A stretch of DNA of 64,000 nucleotides from Gemmatimonadota bacterium. GTDB taxonomy: Bacteria; Gemmatimonadota; Gemmatimonadetes; Gemmatimonadales; Gemmatimonadaceae. The DNA lies in contig JADJAD010000001.1 in the NCBI GenBank assembly GCA_016704465.1, positions 744,001 through 808,000 of the forward strand, in the 5' to 3' direction. Position numbers and translations under genes: made by a program. The notes below the pieces were generated by a model. That model was not told the origin of the DNA and did not search any database. It saw only the letters and a list, made by a program, of their open reading frames with translations. Position 1 is the stretch's first letter. Each line of letters starts with the position of its first letter. Below are positions 26,481 through 34,915 of this stretch, piece after piece.

Positions 26481-27866
26481 ATGTCGACCGACCGTCGCTC
26501 CTTTCTTCGCCAGTCGTCTGCCCTGCTGCTCGCCCCGTCGTTGACGGGACTCGTCGCCTGCTCGAAGGAGCCCGGGCGCACCACCTCCCCCGAGCGGGCC
26601 CCCGTCCGCCACGCCGGCATCGGCGAGGGAGGATACGGCGCACTGGTCGAAGCTGGCCCCGAGCTCGCCCTGCCGCCGGGATTCACCTACACGGTCGTCA
26701 GTCGTTCGGGACAGGCGATGAGCGACGGCATCCTCACCCCCGGCGCCTTCGACGGGATGGCGGCCTTCGCCCTCGCGAACGGTAACGTGCGCCTGATCCG
26801 CAACCACGAGAACCGCGATCTCCCCTTCACCGCCCGCCTCAAGGGGGCACGGGAAACGGCCTACGACGCGCGAGCGGGGCGTGTGTCCAGCTCGCTCGAA
26901 TTGCAGCTCGCGGACGACGGGACACCGCGGCTGGTGCGCGACTTCATCTCGCTCAACGGCACGTCAATCAATTGCGCCGGCGGTCCCACCCCGTGGGGGT
27001 CGTGGCTCACCTGCGAGGAGACGACCCACGGGAAGCAGATGGGATGGGAGCAGGAGCACGGCTACATCTTCGAGATCCCGGCGACGGCCGAGCGCGCGGT
27101 GCAGGCGGTACCGCTCAAGGCGATGGGACGCTTCGTGCACGAGGCGGTGGCGGTCGACCCGGAGACGGGGATCGTGTACGAGACCGAGGACCGGCAGATC
27201 TGCGGCTTCTATCGATTCCTCCCGAACGAGCGCGGCGTGCTGCAGGCGGGCGGCACGCTGCAGATGCTCGCCATCACGGGGCGCGAGAACTACGACACCG
27301 CCGACGGACAGGTCGTAGGCGAGGCGCTCCCGGTGCACTGGGTGGAGATCGCGAACCCCGACCCGGGCGCGCTGTGGGGCGAGGATAACAACGTGTATGC
27401 GCAAGGGTTCACGCTCGGCGGTGCCCGCTTTTCCCGGTTGGAGGGATGCTGGTACGGCGACCGGAGCATCTACTTCCACGCCACCAACGGCGGCGACGCC
27501 CGCCTGGGGCAGGTGTGGCGCTATCGACCCGGCAGCACGGCGAGCGATGGCGGGACACTCACACTCGTCTTCGAGTCGCCGTCGGCCGACGTGCTCAACG
27601 CCCCCGACAACATCGCCGTGAGCCCACGGGGCGGGATCGTGATCTGCGAGGACAACACCACCCCTTTCGTGCGCGGCCTCACCCGGGACGGTGCCATTTT
27701 CGACGTCGCGAAGAACATCGCCAACCCCACCGAGTTCGCCGGGGCGTGCTTCAGCCCCGACGGTCGGATCCTCTTCGTGAACATCATGGGATCCACCGTC
27801 GATGCGGGCGCGGACCAGGGGATGACGCTGGCCATTCGCGGGCCGTGGGAGAAGGGGGCGCTGTAG
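26481..27866 (+). CDS. PhoX-like (DUF839) protein with Tat signal
   Basis: 461 residues from the ATG at 26481. A twin-arginine motif (DRRSFLRQ, Arg5-Arg6) precedes a hydrophobic stretch ending in LVAC, so export by Tat, possibly with lipid attachment, is likely. The body has the PhoX pattern: FDGMAAFALANGNVRLIRNHE, INCAGGPTPWGSWLTCEET, GRFVHEAVAVDPETGIVYETED, NNVYAQGF and a C-terminal NPTEFAGACFSPDGRILFVNI. Verified PhoX enzymes are calcium/iron-dependent alkaline phosphatases that release phosphate from organic esters in the periplasm; not all DUF839 proteins have this activity. Confidence 0.88.
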   Translation: MSTDRRSFLRQSSALLLAPSLTGLVACSKEPGRTTSPERAPVRHAGIGEGGYGALVEAGPELALPPGFTYTVVSRSGQAMSDGILTPGAFDGMAAFALANGNVRLIRNHENRDLPFTARLKGARETAYDARAGRVSSSLELQLADDGTPRLVRDFISLNGTSINCAGGPTPWGSWLTCEETTHGKQMGWEQEHGYIFEIPATAERAVQAVPLKAMGRFVHEAVAVDPETGIVYETEDRQICGFYRFLPNERGVLQAGGTLQMLAITGRENYDTADGQVVGEALPVHWVEIANPDPGALWGEDNNVYAQGFTLGGARFSRLEGCWYGDRSIYFHATNGGDARLGQVWRYRPGSTASDGGTLTLVFESPSADVLNAPDNIAVSPRGGIVICEDNTTPFVRGLTRDGAIFDVAKNIANPTEFAGACFSPDGRILFVNIMGSTVDAGADQGMTLAIRGPWEKGAL

Positions 27867-27951
27867 GCTTTGCTTGGTCTCGCCAACGCGCTCGCCAGCA
27901 GCTTGCGGCACTAGCGAAGTATTGCGTTTCCTCCTACCACCGGAAGTTCGC

Positions 27952-28194
27952 ATGCCGAAAGTCAGGGTCGCCGTCACGCTCGATCCCGTGACTCTGCGCC
28001 GCGTGGATCGGTTGGTCCGCGACGGACAGTTTCCCGATCGCAGTCAGGCCATTGAAGCCGCCGTCGCCGCGCAGCTCGATCGCCTCGAAGGACGACGCTT
28101 GATCGCGGAGTGTGCCAAGCTCGATCCCGCCGAGGAGCGCGCGCTGGCCGACGACGGGCTCGTCGTGGATGCGGCCGCATTGCCGCAATATTGA
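27952..28194 (+). CDS. Ribbon-helix-helix antitoxin of a MazF-type module
   Basis: 80 residues. The N-terminal ribbon-helix-helix (VRVAVTLDPVTLRRVDRLV, then FPDRSQAIEAAVAAQLDRLE) is typical of CopG/MazE-like antitoxins; the acidic C-terminal tail (DPAEERALADDGL) is the usual toxin-binding part. The ATG at 27952 gives the correct N-terminus. The stop codon overlaps the presumed start of a MazF-type toxin that is broken by deletion, so the antitoxin survives without an active partner. It would repress its own promoter. Confidence 0.85.
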   Translation: MPKVRVAVTLDPVTLRRVDRLVRDGQFPDRSQAIEAAVAAQLDRLEGRRLIAECAKLDPAEERALADDGLVVDAAALPQY

Positions 28195-28405
28195 GAGGCG
28201 AGATCCGCTTTGCGGAGCTCAACCCCGCACCGGCTTCCCGCTCACCTTGGAGCTCGCTTCGCCGAAGCTGCCGAAGCGCTCCCGGGTCAAGATCCGCCAA
28301 ATCCGCACGCTCGCCACGGAGCGACTGGGCAAACGGCTCGCACGCGCCTCGCCCGAGGAACTCGCTCAGGTGCTGGAGGGCCTGAACGAGATTCTCGGCA
28401 ACTAA
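28191..28405 (+). pseudogene. mazF: MazF-type toxin with internal deletion
   Basis: Starts at TTG 28191, overlapping the antitoxin stop, and reads LRGEIRFAELNPA, the usual MazF opening. It then jumps, in another frame, to TGFPLTLELASPKLPKRS, then VKIRQIRTLATERLGKR and SPEELAQVLEGLNEILG, a normal MazF C-terminus, ending at the TAA at 28403. About 40 residues that should hold the PVLVIS core strand are missing and the junction (about 28230-28240) is out of frame. It cannot make an active endoribonuclease. Confidence 0.85.
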
Positions 28406-28577
28406 CCGAGAATCGCCTGCTCCCCGAGGTCGCGGGTTGGCGGCCGCAGCACCACCCGACGTGAAGCATCGCCTTGGAGCGACGACTTCCTGCGCCTCGC
28501 CGGCTCGGTGTGCGGTCGGGTAACCGCCAGCGCCGCATCAATTTGACGCGCTGATAGCGGCAACGTAGCGTCAAGGC

Positions 28578-28805
28578 ATGAGCCTTCTCGATCGGATCAG
28601 TCTCGATCCAGCCGTTCGCTTCGGCAAGCCATGCGTGCGCGGCACGCGCATCTCCGTCGGCGACGTCTTGGGCTACCTCGCGTCAGGCATGAGCGAAGCG
28701 CAGGTCCTCACGGACTTTCCCGCGCTCGCGCGAGAGGATGTCCTCGCGTGTCTCGCCTTCGCGGCTGAGCGGGAGCGCCGCATCATGCCCATCCCGGCGG
28801 CCTGA
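28578..28805 (+). CDS. DUF433 antitoxin
   Basis: 75 residues with the full DUF433 pattern: RISLDPAVRFGKPCVRGTRI, SVGDVLGYLASGMSEAQVL, then FPALAREDVLACLAFAAER. DUF433 proteins are small helix-turn-helix antitoxins normally paired with DUF5615 PIN-like toxins. Such a toxin gene follows 11 bp downstream, but it has a premature stop. Confidence 0.88.
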   Translation: MSLLDRISLDPAVRFGKPCVRGTRISVGDVLGYLASGMSEAQVLTDFPALAREDVLACLAFAAERERRIMPIPAA

Positions 28806-28816
28806 CCGGCGCGCGC

Positions 28817-29167
28817 GTGACGCCTCGCCTCCTGCTGGACGAGAACCTGGCGGCGCGTCTCGTCGGACTGCTGCAGAACGAATTCCCCGGTTCGCTGCAT
28901 GTCCGGGACGCGATTCGGCCGGCTGCCACGGACGCGGAGGTCTGGTAGTACGCGCGGACGCATGACCTCGTGATCGTGTCCAAGGACGACGACTTTCAAC
29001 GGTTCAGCGTATGGCGGGGCTTTCCCCCGAAGGTGATCTGGATCCAGCTCGGCAATTGCACGACCGATGACGTGGCGAGGCTGCTACGGGATGCCCAGTC
29101 GCTGATTGCGGCATTCGTTGCGCATCCAGATGCCGCATTTCTTCCCCTGCGCACGCGAGATGCGTAG
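28817..29167 (+). pseudogene. DUF5615 PIN-like toxin with in-frame TAG
   Basis: From a GTG at 28817 the frame reads TPRLLLDENLAARLVGLL, then FPGSLHVRD and ATDAEVW, meets TAG at 28946-28948, and continues in the same frame with YARTHDLVIVSKDDDF, then GFPPKVIWIQLGNCTTDDV to a stop at 29165. The LLLDENL acidic site and the later SKDDDF are the DUF5615 signature of a PIN-like nuclease. One base change would restore a 116-residue protein. The antitoxin gene upstream is intact. Confidence 0.85.
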
Positions 29168-29287
29168 CTGACGCTGTAGCAGAGCGCGGATTCACTGTGT
29201 CTTGAGGTCTCCGGTCGCGTGGTCGCCCGATACCGTTTGGTTCCTTTGGCGCGGACTCGGCGTGCTCATCGCGGGTGTGCTAGGACT

Positions 29288-29312
29288 GGGGTCAGAGCAC
29301 AGCTCTGACCCC
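29288..29312. repeat. Perfect palindrome, REP-like
   Basis: Arms ggggtcagagc / gctctgacccc (11 bp, perfect) around a 3-base loop. Palindromes of the GGGGTCAGAG type recur near IS200/REP-associated transposases in many genomes; only one copy is seen here and no such transposase is present. Confidence 0.7.
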
Positions 29313-29440
29313 GCGGCTGACCCCGCGGCTGACACATCCGCGAGCGCCCACCTGCTCGCCTCGCAACCGCGATCCACTTCACTCGCCCCGTTAGGTGGTA
29401 CAGAGAAGCCGCGTCACGTCAGACCACCGCACCTGCCGCC

Positions 29441-29599
29441 GTGAGGTCCCGGCGCCGAGGAATTCGCCTGCGCTGCGCGATCCTCCTCGCGATCCTCTTC
29501 GCCGTGCCGATGCAATCCGCGGATCCTGCGGCGGTGGTCAGCTTCCACCAGTCGGCGCCCCCGGACGTCGGCGCGGCGATCGAGCCCGAGTCTTCCTGA
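29441..29599 (+). CDS. Possible small secreted peptide
   Basis: 52 codons from a GTG. Arg-rich start (RSRRRGIRLR) followed by a hydrophobic run (CAILLAILFAVPMQS), which looks like a signal peptide, then about 25 residues of no recognisable type. It may equally be the remnant 5' end of a lost exported gene. No Shine-Dalgarno is evident. Confidence 0.25.
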   Translation: MRSRRRGIRLRCAILLAILFAVPMQSADPAAVVSFHQSAPPDVGAAIEPESS

Positions 29600-29801
29600 C
29601 ACTCCTGGCGCAGTCGACTATGGGGCTGTTTCGGAGCCGCCACGGGCGCCTGGCATGGGCGTCACCGTGCGATTCGCACCTTGCGGCTCGAGGGTATCGA
29701 CCTGCTGCTCAATGCGTGCGAAGTTGTTCTCCGCTTCCACGTGACGTACCACCGACCCTGCCACCTCGCAGGAACGAAATACTTGAACAGGGGAATTGCG
29801 C

Positions 29802-31840
29802 ATGCCGACCGTGAACGAAGGCCCCACACCACCGCGCCCGTTGGTCGAACTGACCATCCGAGGCGTCATCCTCGGCGCCCTGCTCACCGTCCTCTTCACC
29901 GCCGCCAACGTCTACCTCGGCCTCAAACTCGGCATCACCTTCGCCATACCGATCCCCGCCGCTTTGATCTCGATGGGCATCCTGAGATTCTTCCGCAACA
30001 CTTCGATCCAGGAAAACAACATCGTCCAGACGATCGCGTCGTCCGCGGGGACGCTGAGCGCGATCATCTTCGTCCCTGCCCGGCCTGATCATGGTCGGCT
30101 GGTGGACCGACTTCCCGTACTGGATGTCGGTGGCAGTCATCGGCCTGGGCGGCATCCTGGGGCGTGATGTATTCGGTGCCGCTGCGTCGAGCCCTCGTGA
30201 CCGGCAGCGACCTGCCGTATCCGGAAGGGGTCGCGGCGGCCGAAGTGCTCAAGGTCGGGGCGGGCGTCGGCGGCGCCGAGGAGAATCGGAAAGGTCTCAC
30301 CGCGATTCTCTACGCCAGCCTCATCTCGGCGGGCTATTTCGTCCTCAGCAAGCTGAAACTCGTGGCTGAAAGCGCGTCGAAGGCCTTCGCCGTCGGCGCG
30401 GGGGGGACGCAGGTCGCCAACGGACTGTCGATGGCGCTGATCGGCGTCGGTCACCTGGTGGGGATGGCCGTCGGGATCGCGATGCTCGTTGGGATGCTGA
30501 TCAGCTGGGCCGGCATCGTCCCGTACTTCTCGGGCACGACCGAGATGCTGTCGTCGGCGGGCGGCGACGTGGGCGCGCTGGTCTCGGCAACGTTCAGGGA
30601 AAAGGCGCGCATCATCGGTGCCGGCACGATCGGCATCGCGGCGATCTGGACCTTGCTCAAGATCATCGGCCCGATCATCAAGGGCATCACCGCCGCGCTG
30701 GCCGCCAATCGCGCGCGTGGCTCGGGCCAGGCGCTCGACATCACCGAACCTGATCTGCCGATCAGCATCGTCGGCGGCACCATCCTGGCCGCCATGATCC
30801 CGATCGGCTTCATGCTCTATAACTTCGCGCAAGGCGGACCGATCGCGGTGAATGCGGCACCGACCATCATCCTGACCGTCATATACATCCTCGTGGCCGG
30901 CGTCGTGATTGCCTCGGTCACGGGCTACATGGCTGGTCTCATCGGCGCGTCGAACAGCCCGATCTCCGGGGTCGGCATTCTCTCCGTGCTCGGCATCGCA
31001 CTGATTCTCGCGGCGCTGTACAAGGGGGTGGACGGCGACGCGACCAAGGCGCTTGTCGCCTTTGCGTTGTTTGTCACGTCCATCATCTTCGGCATTGCCA
31101 CCATCGCCAACGACAACCTGCAGGATCTCAAGACGGGGCAACTGGTCGGTGCGACGCCGTGGAAGCAGCAGGTCGCCCTGATCTTCGGCGTCATCTTCGG
31201 TGCGCTCGTCATCCCGCCAATCCTCGACCTGCTCAACACCGCGTTCACCTTTGCCGGGGCCCCTGGGGCGAAGGAAGGGGCGCTGGCCGCGCCGCAGGCG
31301 GCGCTCATCTCCACCATCGCCCAAGGGGTGCTGAGCGGCACGCTCGACTGGAGCCTGATCGGCATCGGCGGGGCCATCGGCGCGGCGGTGATCGGCATCG
31401 ACGAATTGCTCCGCAACACGACGACCAGGTACAGCCTTCCGGCGCTCGCCGTCGGCCTGGGCATGTACCTGCCGATGGAGCTGACGCTGCTCATCCCGAT
31501 CGGGGCGCTGATCGGGTGGCTCTACAATCGCTGGGCCGAGCAGCAGTCGAACCCGGCCTTCGTCGAACGCATCGGCACCCTGTTGGCGACGGGGCTGATC
31601 GTCGGCGAAAGCCTGATGGGCGTGGCATACGCAGGTGTCGTCGCGGGGGCGGAGCGAGCAGGCGTCGAGAGCAGCGGCGAAGTGCTGGCGCTGGTCGAGA
31701 ATTTTGCCTGGGCGGTGCCGCTGGGGCTCGTGCTCTTCTTCGGGTCGATTGCGTGGTTGTACAGCTGGACTCGCGGGCAGGCGAAGGATGCGCCGCTGCA
31801 CGACGAGCCGGTGGCGAAGGTGGAAGGCGAGGTACGCTAG
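29802..31840 (+). pseudogene. OPT-family oligopeptide transporter with two frameshifts
   Basis: About 678 codons. Opens with LVELTIRGVILGALLTVLFT and AANVYLGLKLGITFAIPIPA, the OPT signature, and contains many membrane helices to the end (AWAVPLGLVLFFGSIAWLY). The frame is broken twice by one extra base: in the CCC run at 30074-30076 (restoring this gives LPGLIMVGWWTDFPYWM) and in the GGGG run at 30159-30162 (restoring this gives GILGVMYSVPLRRALVTG). The stretch after 30164 is open for 558 codons. OPT proteins import peptides or metal chelates driven by protons. Both errors are in homopolymers, so an assembly error is a real possibility. A copy of the last ~60 codons occurs at 38205-38411. Confidence 0.85.
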
Positions 31841-31920
31841 GGGGTGGCCCCCGTTGCGCATCAGGCGAGCGCCCACTGTGGGGATGAGCGAGTCGTACAG
31901 GATGAACCTGTTCTTGAGCA

Positions 31921-32055
31921 GTTCGCTACAGGGTGCTGGGCCGGACGAACGCCGACCGATACCTCACCATCATCTGCACCGCTCAGGACGGCTTGGTGCG
32001 TGTCGTCTCAGCGCGTCCCATGAGTCGCACGGAGCGATCCGCGTATGCCAGAGTC
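31921..32055 (+). pseudogene. BrnT-type toxin, C-terminal fragment
   Basis: Reads YRVLGRTNADRYLTIICTA, then DGLVRVVSARPMSRTERSAYA, which matches the second half of BrnT RNase toxins (IGRT...G.LL.V.. / IRIISAR..SRRER..Y). The first half (WDP.K...N..KHGV region) is absent; stops occur in frame just upstream (31885, 31894 and 31906). The antitoxin gene overlaps its end. Not functional as it stands. Confidence 0.7.
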
Positions 32056-32215
32056 CCGGACGGCGACCATCTCGCGTCGGTTGCCACAGGGGATGCTCGA
32101 CGAACTCAAAGTGCTCGCGAATCAGCGCGACGAACCGTATCAGTCGCTGCTCAAGGTATTTCTCGCGGAGCGACTCTCGGCCGAGCGACATCGCGCCCGC
32201 CGAGCGAGCGCGTAG
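32045..32215 (+). CDS. CopG/BrnA-type antitoxin
   Basis: 56 residues: RTATISRRLPQGMLDELKVL, then ANQRDEPYQSLLKVFLAERL. The ISxRLPxxxLDELKxLA and PYQSLLKxxLAERL pattern is a ribbon-helix-helix antitoxin of the type encoded right after BrnT toxins. Start at ATG 32045, overlapping the truncated BrnT remnant in another frame. It appears intact. Confidence 0.75.
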   Translation: MPESRTATISRRLPQGMLDELKVLANQRDEPYQSLLKVFLAERLSAERHRARRASA

Positions 32216-32407
32216 CAGACGGTTGCACCGGTCGGCCGAGCTGTGGTACGCCCGCTCTGTTCGATGCGGCAACTGGTGAGTCGTACCAGCATACGGCCGA
32301 ATCGCTCACCGATAACGAGCTCGAGATCTCGCACCGGTGCATGGACTCGCGCTAGAGGGCGGTCAGCACCGAACGGGCAGCGTCCATACGGTCCCTAGCC
32401 CGACGCC

Positions 32408-32863
32408 TCAGGTTGCGATGCCCGCCATAAACAGGAAGCCGCGACCACTGCAACCGTTCGTGTTCGACCAGCATAGAATGAACCAGCTGCCCTTCATTTC
32501 AATGGTGAAGTCTACCACGCGTGAAACCGTCACCTTGGTACGCGGTGCGAATGGTTGCAGTGCGGCAGCGATACCGGCCTTGTCTCCGCGCCGAGCGAGA
32601 TCGAGCACGCGTTGCGCGAGGACCGCGTCGCGTGACATGGCCGATGCGATGGCCCGAAATTCGTTGAGCTCTGCTAGCGCGGCATCGATGCCCGCGACGC
32701 CGTTGCTTCCGGCGCGCATGACATCTTGCGCTTTCTCCTTGTCCAGGCCAACGCCTTGTGCTCGCAGCGTGTTCGGAAGAAGGCCCAGGCCCAGCACGCA
32801 CAACAGGTGTGCCATCCACCGCATCGGGACTGCCATTCGACGCCTCGCCATCAATAGGGTCAT
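32408..32863 (-). CDS. Small exported protein, unknown
   Basis: 151 residues with an N-terminal signal peptide (MRWMAHLLCVLGLGLLPNT, cleavage near LRAQ); the true start could be any of the ATGs at 32863, 32851, 32836 or 32824. The mature part is helical (LDKEKAQDVMRAG, then ALAELNEFRAIASAMS) followed by a beta-rich end (KVTVSRVVDFTIEMKG) with two Cys near CWSNTNGCSG. No family recognised. It faces the BrnT/antitoxin remnant. Confidence 0.6.
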   Translation of the reverse strand: MTLLMARRRMAVPMRWMAHLLCVLGLGLLPNTLRAQGVGLDKEKAQDVMRAGSNGVAGIDAALAELNEFRAIASAMSRDAVLAQRVLDLARRGDKAGIAAALQPFAPRTKVTVSRVVDFTIEMKGSWFILCWSNTNGCSGRGFLFMAGIAT

Positions 32864-33297
32864 CCCCTAGTTCGTGATAGCGGGGCGCTTCGTATCACCG
32901 TCCGAATCCGGGGGCTGATGGAGCGACCGTCACGCGAGCTGGCGCTTCTTGCGGGATCGTGCACTGACGGCCATGCGGGTTGACCGGCTCTTCGTGCAGC
33001 GAACGAAGGCGGTGGATCGTCCGCGGGCTGCACCACCGGGGACGCGGTAGCCGCCTGACAGCCAGGATTCCCACTCGCCGGGTACGCGCCCATGGAGTTG
33101 AACGTGAGTATCCCACGGCCATGTTGTCGACGAAGACGTTGTTCGCTGCTTCAGAGCCGGGCGCTGGAGGGGCATCGCCATGCTGCGGTATAGCGGTGCC
33201 AAGTGGACGAGAACGCTGCAACAAATGCCCATTGTCAGTGGCCGGCGGTACGATGCTCTCGTTCCGTATTTCCAAAACGCAACGTGAGGAGGTCTCG
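32864..33297. other. Gap with a possible PAAR-like remnant
   Basis: No intact gene. On the minus strand about 33096-33191 reads IPQHGDAPPAPGSEAANNVF, then VDNMAVG, resembling part of a phage/T6SS PAAR-repeat protein (HGxxPPxP...SxNVFVNGxxV). It has neither start nor end. The right end holds the Shine-Dalgarno (aggagg) of the kelch gene. Confidence 0.35.
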
Positions 33298-34767
33298 ATG
33301 TCGAAATTCCGGCTCCAGCCGATTCTCTCGGTCCTGAGCGCCGTCGCCGTCGTCTCTGCCTGCCAGCCCGCACCGGATGGACCCGAGCTGCTCGCGCCAG
33401 CGACGTCGGCCGCGACTCCCGCTCGCGCATCGGTCCTGACGCCGAGTGCGCGTGCGCGCTATGACTCGTTGCCGCCGCTCCCGACCCCACGCATCGGGCA
33501 CGGCCTCGTGGTCTACCGCAACTGTATCTGGGCCATAGGCGGGGAGATCACCTGGGGCGACGCACCAACGAATGCCGTCGACCGCTACTGCCCTGACATC
33601 GACCCCACCCGATGGCACTCTGCGCCGCCTCTGGCTGAGGCAGCGGCGCACTTCGGGGGCGTGGCGGTGATCGGCGACCGGATCTACGTGGCGGGTGGAT
33701 TGAATGCGGCCGGTGAAACGCTGCGATCGGTGTACGTGTTCGATGCCGCTCGCGGGTGGAGCAAGCTGTCCGAGGCGATGCCGTTTCGTACGGCGTGCGG
33801 GGGCGGAGCGGTCGTCGATGAGCGCCTGTACGTTTTCGGAGGCCGCATCGATCCGTCGATGGGCACGAGTTGTCAGGGATTTCGCGCGAGCAGCGGGATG
33901 CTCGTCTTCGACCCGATGGGGCCTGAGGGCAAGCAGTGGACGCAGGGCGGTGACGGCCCGATTCCGTGGCCCCACTGCGCCTATCGACTGACCTCCATCG
34001 GACACATTGTGCATGTCGTGGGTGGTGGAGGTTGCGGCCCGGCATTGCCGAGCGCGTTCCCCTACGAGTTCGACACGCGCCAACGCCGGTGGCGCTCCAC
34101 CAGCGCCTCCGTCGGTGGGACGTGGTGGCCCGGTGTTTCACGCGTGGGCGACTTCCTCATCACCTTTGGCGGCAGGGACGGAGACCTCTGGTACAATCCC
34201 GCCCAGATGATGTACGCCCGAGGTGTGACCACCATGGGTGCTGGCCCGATGCCATCGCTCCCCGATGGCTTGCTCGATGCCCCCTCAGTCGATTTCCGCG
34301 GTGACCTCGTGATCGCCGGCGGTGCAAATGACGCGACGTATCGCGCCATGTCGGACGTGACGCGCCTGCGCCTTACGAGTGGCTGCGACCTGTACGAATC
34401 GGACGATCGGGTCGCGGACGCCGCCGCACTCCCCGTCATCCCTGATCGGAGCGGGGAGGTCCTGCCGTGGTCAACCACGCTCGGTCGCATCTGCCATCGG
34501 GATGACGTCGACTACATCCGCCTGCTCGGCTTCCTGCAGAACATATCGGCCGGTGGGGTGCGACTCACGCCGCCGCCAGGGACCGATTACCAGCTCACGC
34601 TGCTTGACTCGGCCGGCACTCGCGTGATTGCGCGTTCCTCGCGCGTAGGGAGCGTGCCGGAGTCGCTCCCCCTGCCGTCGGACGCGAGCTCCTACCTGCT
34701 GCGCATCGAGAGCCAGGATGGGACGTTCGACGCGCGGCGCCCATACACGCTGCGCCTCGTCCGGTGA
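33298..34767 (+). CDS. Kelch-repeat lipoprotein with C-terminal PPC-like domain
   Basis: 489 residues; start at ATG 33298, preceded by a strong Shine-Dalgarno (gaggaggt). The signal peptide ends in a lipobox (AVVSAC). From about 60 to 350 there are kelch-type blades (LPTPRIGHGLVVYRNCIWAIGG, FGGVAVIGDRIYVAGG, RTACGGGAVVDERLYVFGG, TSIGHIVHVVGG, VGDFLITFGG), enough for a 6-bladed propeller. The last ~120 residues (CDLYESDD, ICHRDDVDYIRLLG, YQLTLLDSAGTRVI, SSYLLRIESQDG) resemble a bacterial pre-peptidase C-terminal beta-sandwich. It probably binds ligand at the cell surface; the partner is unknown. Confidence 0.88.
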   Translation: MSKFRLQPILSVLSAVAVVSACQPAPDGPELLAPATSAATPARASVLTPSARARYDSLPPLPTPRIGHGLVVYRNCIWAIGGEITWGDAPTNAVDRYCPDIDPTRWHSAPPLAEAAAHFGGVAVIGDRIYVAGGLNAAGETLRSVYVFDAARGWSKLSEAMPFRTACGGGAVVDERLYVFGGRIDPSMGTSCQGFRASSGMLVFDPMGPEGKQWTQGGDGPIPWPHCAYRLTSIGHIVHVVGGGGCGPALPSAFPYEFDTRQRRWRSTSASVGGTWWPGVSRVGDFLITFGGRDGDLWYNPAQMMYARGVTTMGAGPMPSLPDGLLDAPSVDFRGDLVIAGGANDATYRAMSDVTRLRLTSGCDLYESDDRVADAAALPVIPDRSGEVLPWSTTLGRICHRDDVDYIRLLGFLQNISAGGVRLTPPPGTDYQLTLLDSAGTRVIARSSRVGSVPESLPLPSDASSYLLRIESQDGTFDARRPYTLRLVR

Positions 34768-34915
34768 CGCCGGCGGTGCCGACGACTGATTCGTAGCCGC
34801 AGGCAGACGACGGCACTTGCCCACGTGGCGCATCAGGGTCGCGATGCTCCCGCCAAGAGCCGTCGTATCCGTCCGTGATGCGGTCGGACCGCGCGTGCAA
34901 GGTGGCTCCCCCCCA

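Larger units (their letters stand above)
29168..29801. other. Gap with a palindrome and one doubtful small gene
   Basis: No well-supported gene between the DUF5615 remnant and the OPT transporter. It contains the perfect palindrome at 29288-29312, an adjacent 12-bp direct repeat (ctgaccccgcgg, twice) and a possible 52-codon secreted peptide at 29441-29599. Confidence 0.5.

Noticed and set aside
30137..31876. 579-codon minus-strand frame opposite the OPT transporter
   Set aside because: Mirror of a strongly membrane-type coding sequence; composition (Arg/Asp/His-rich) is typical of an antisense shadow.
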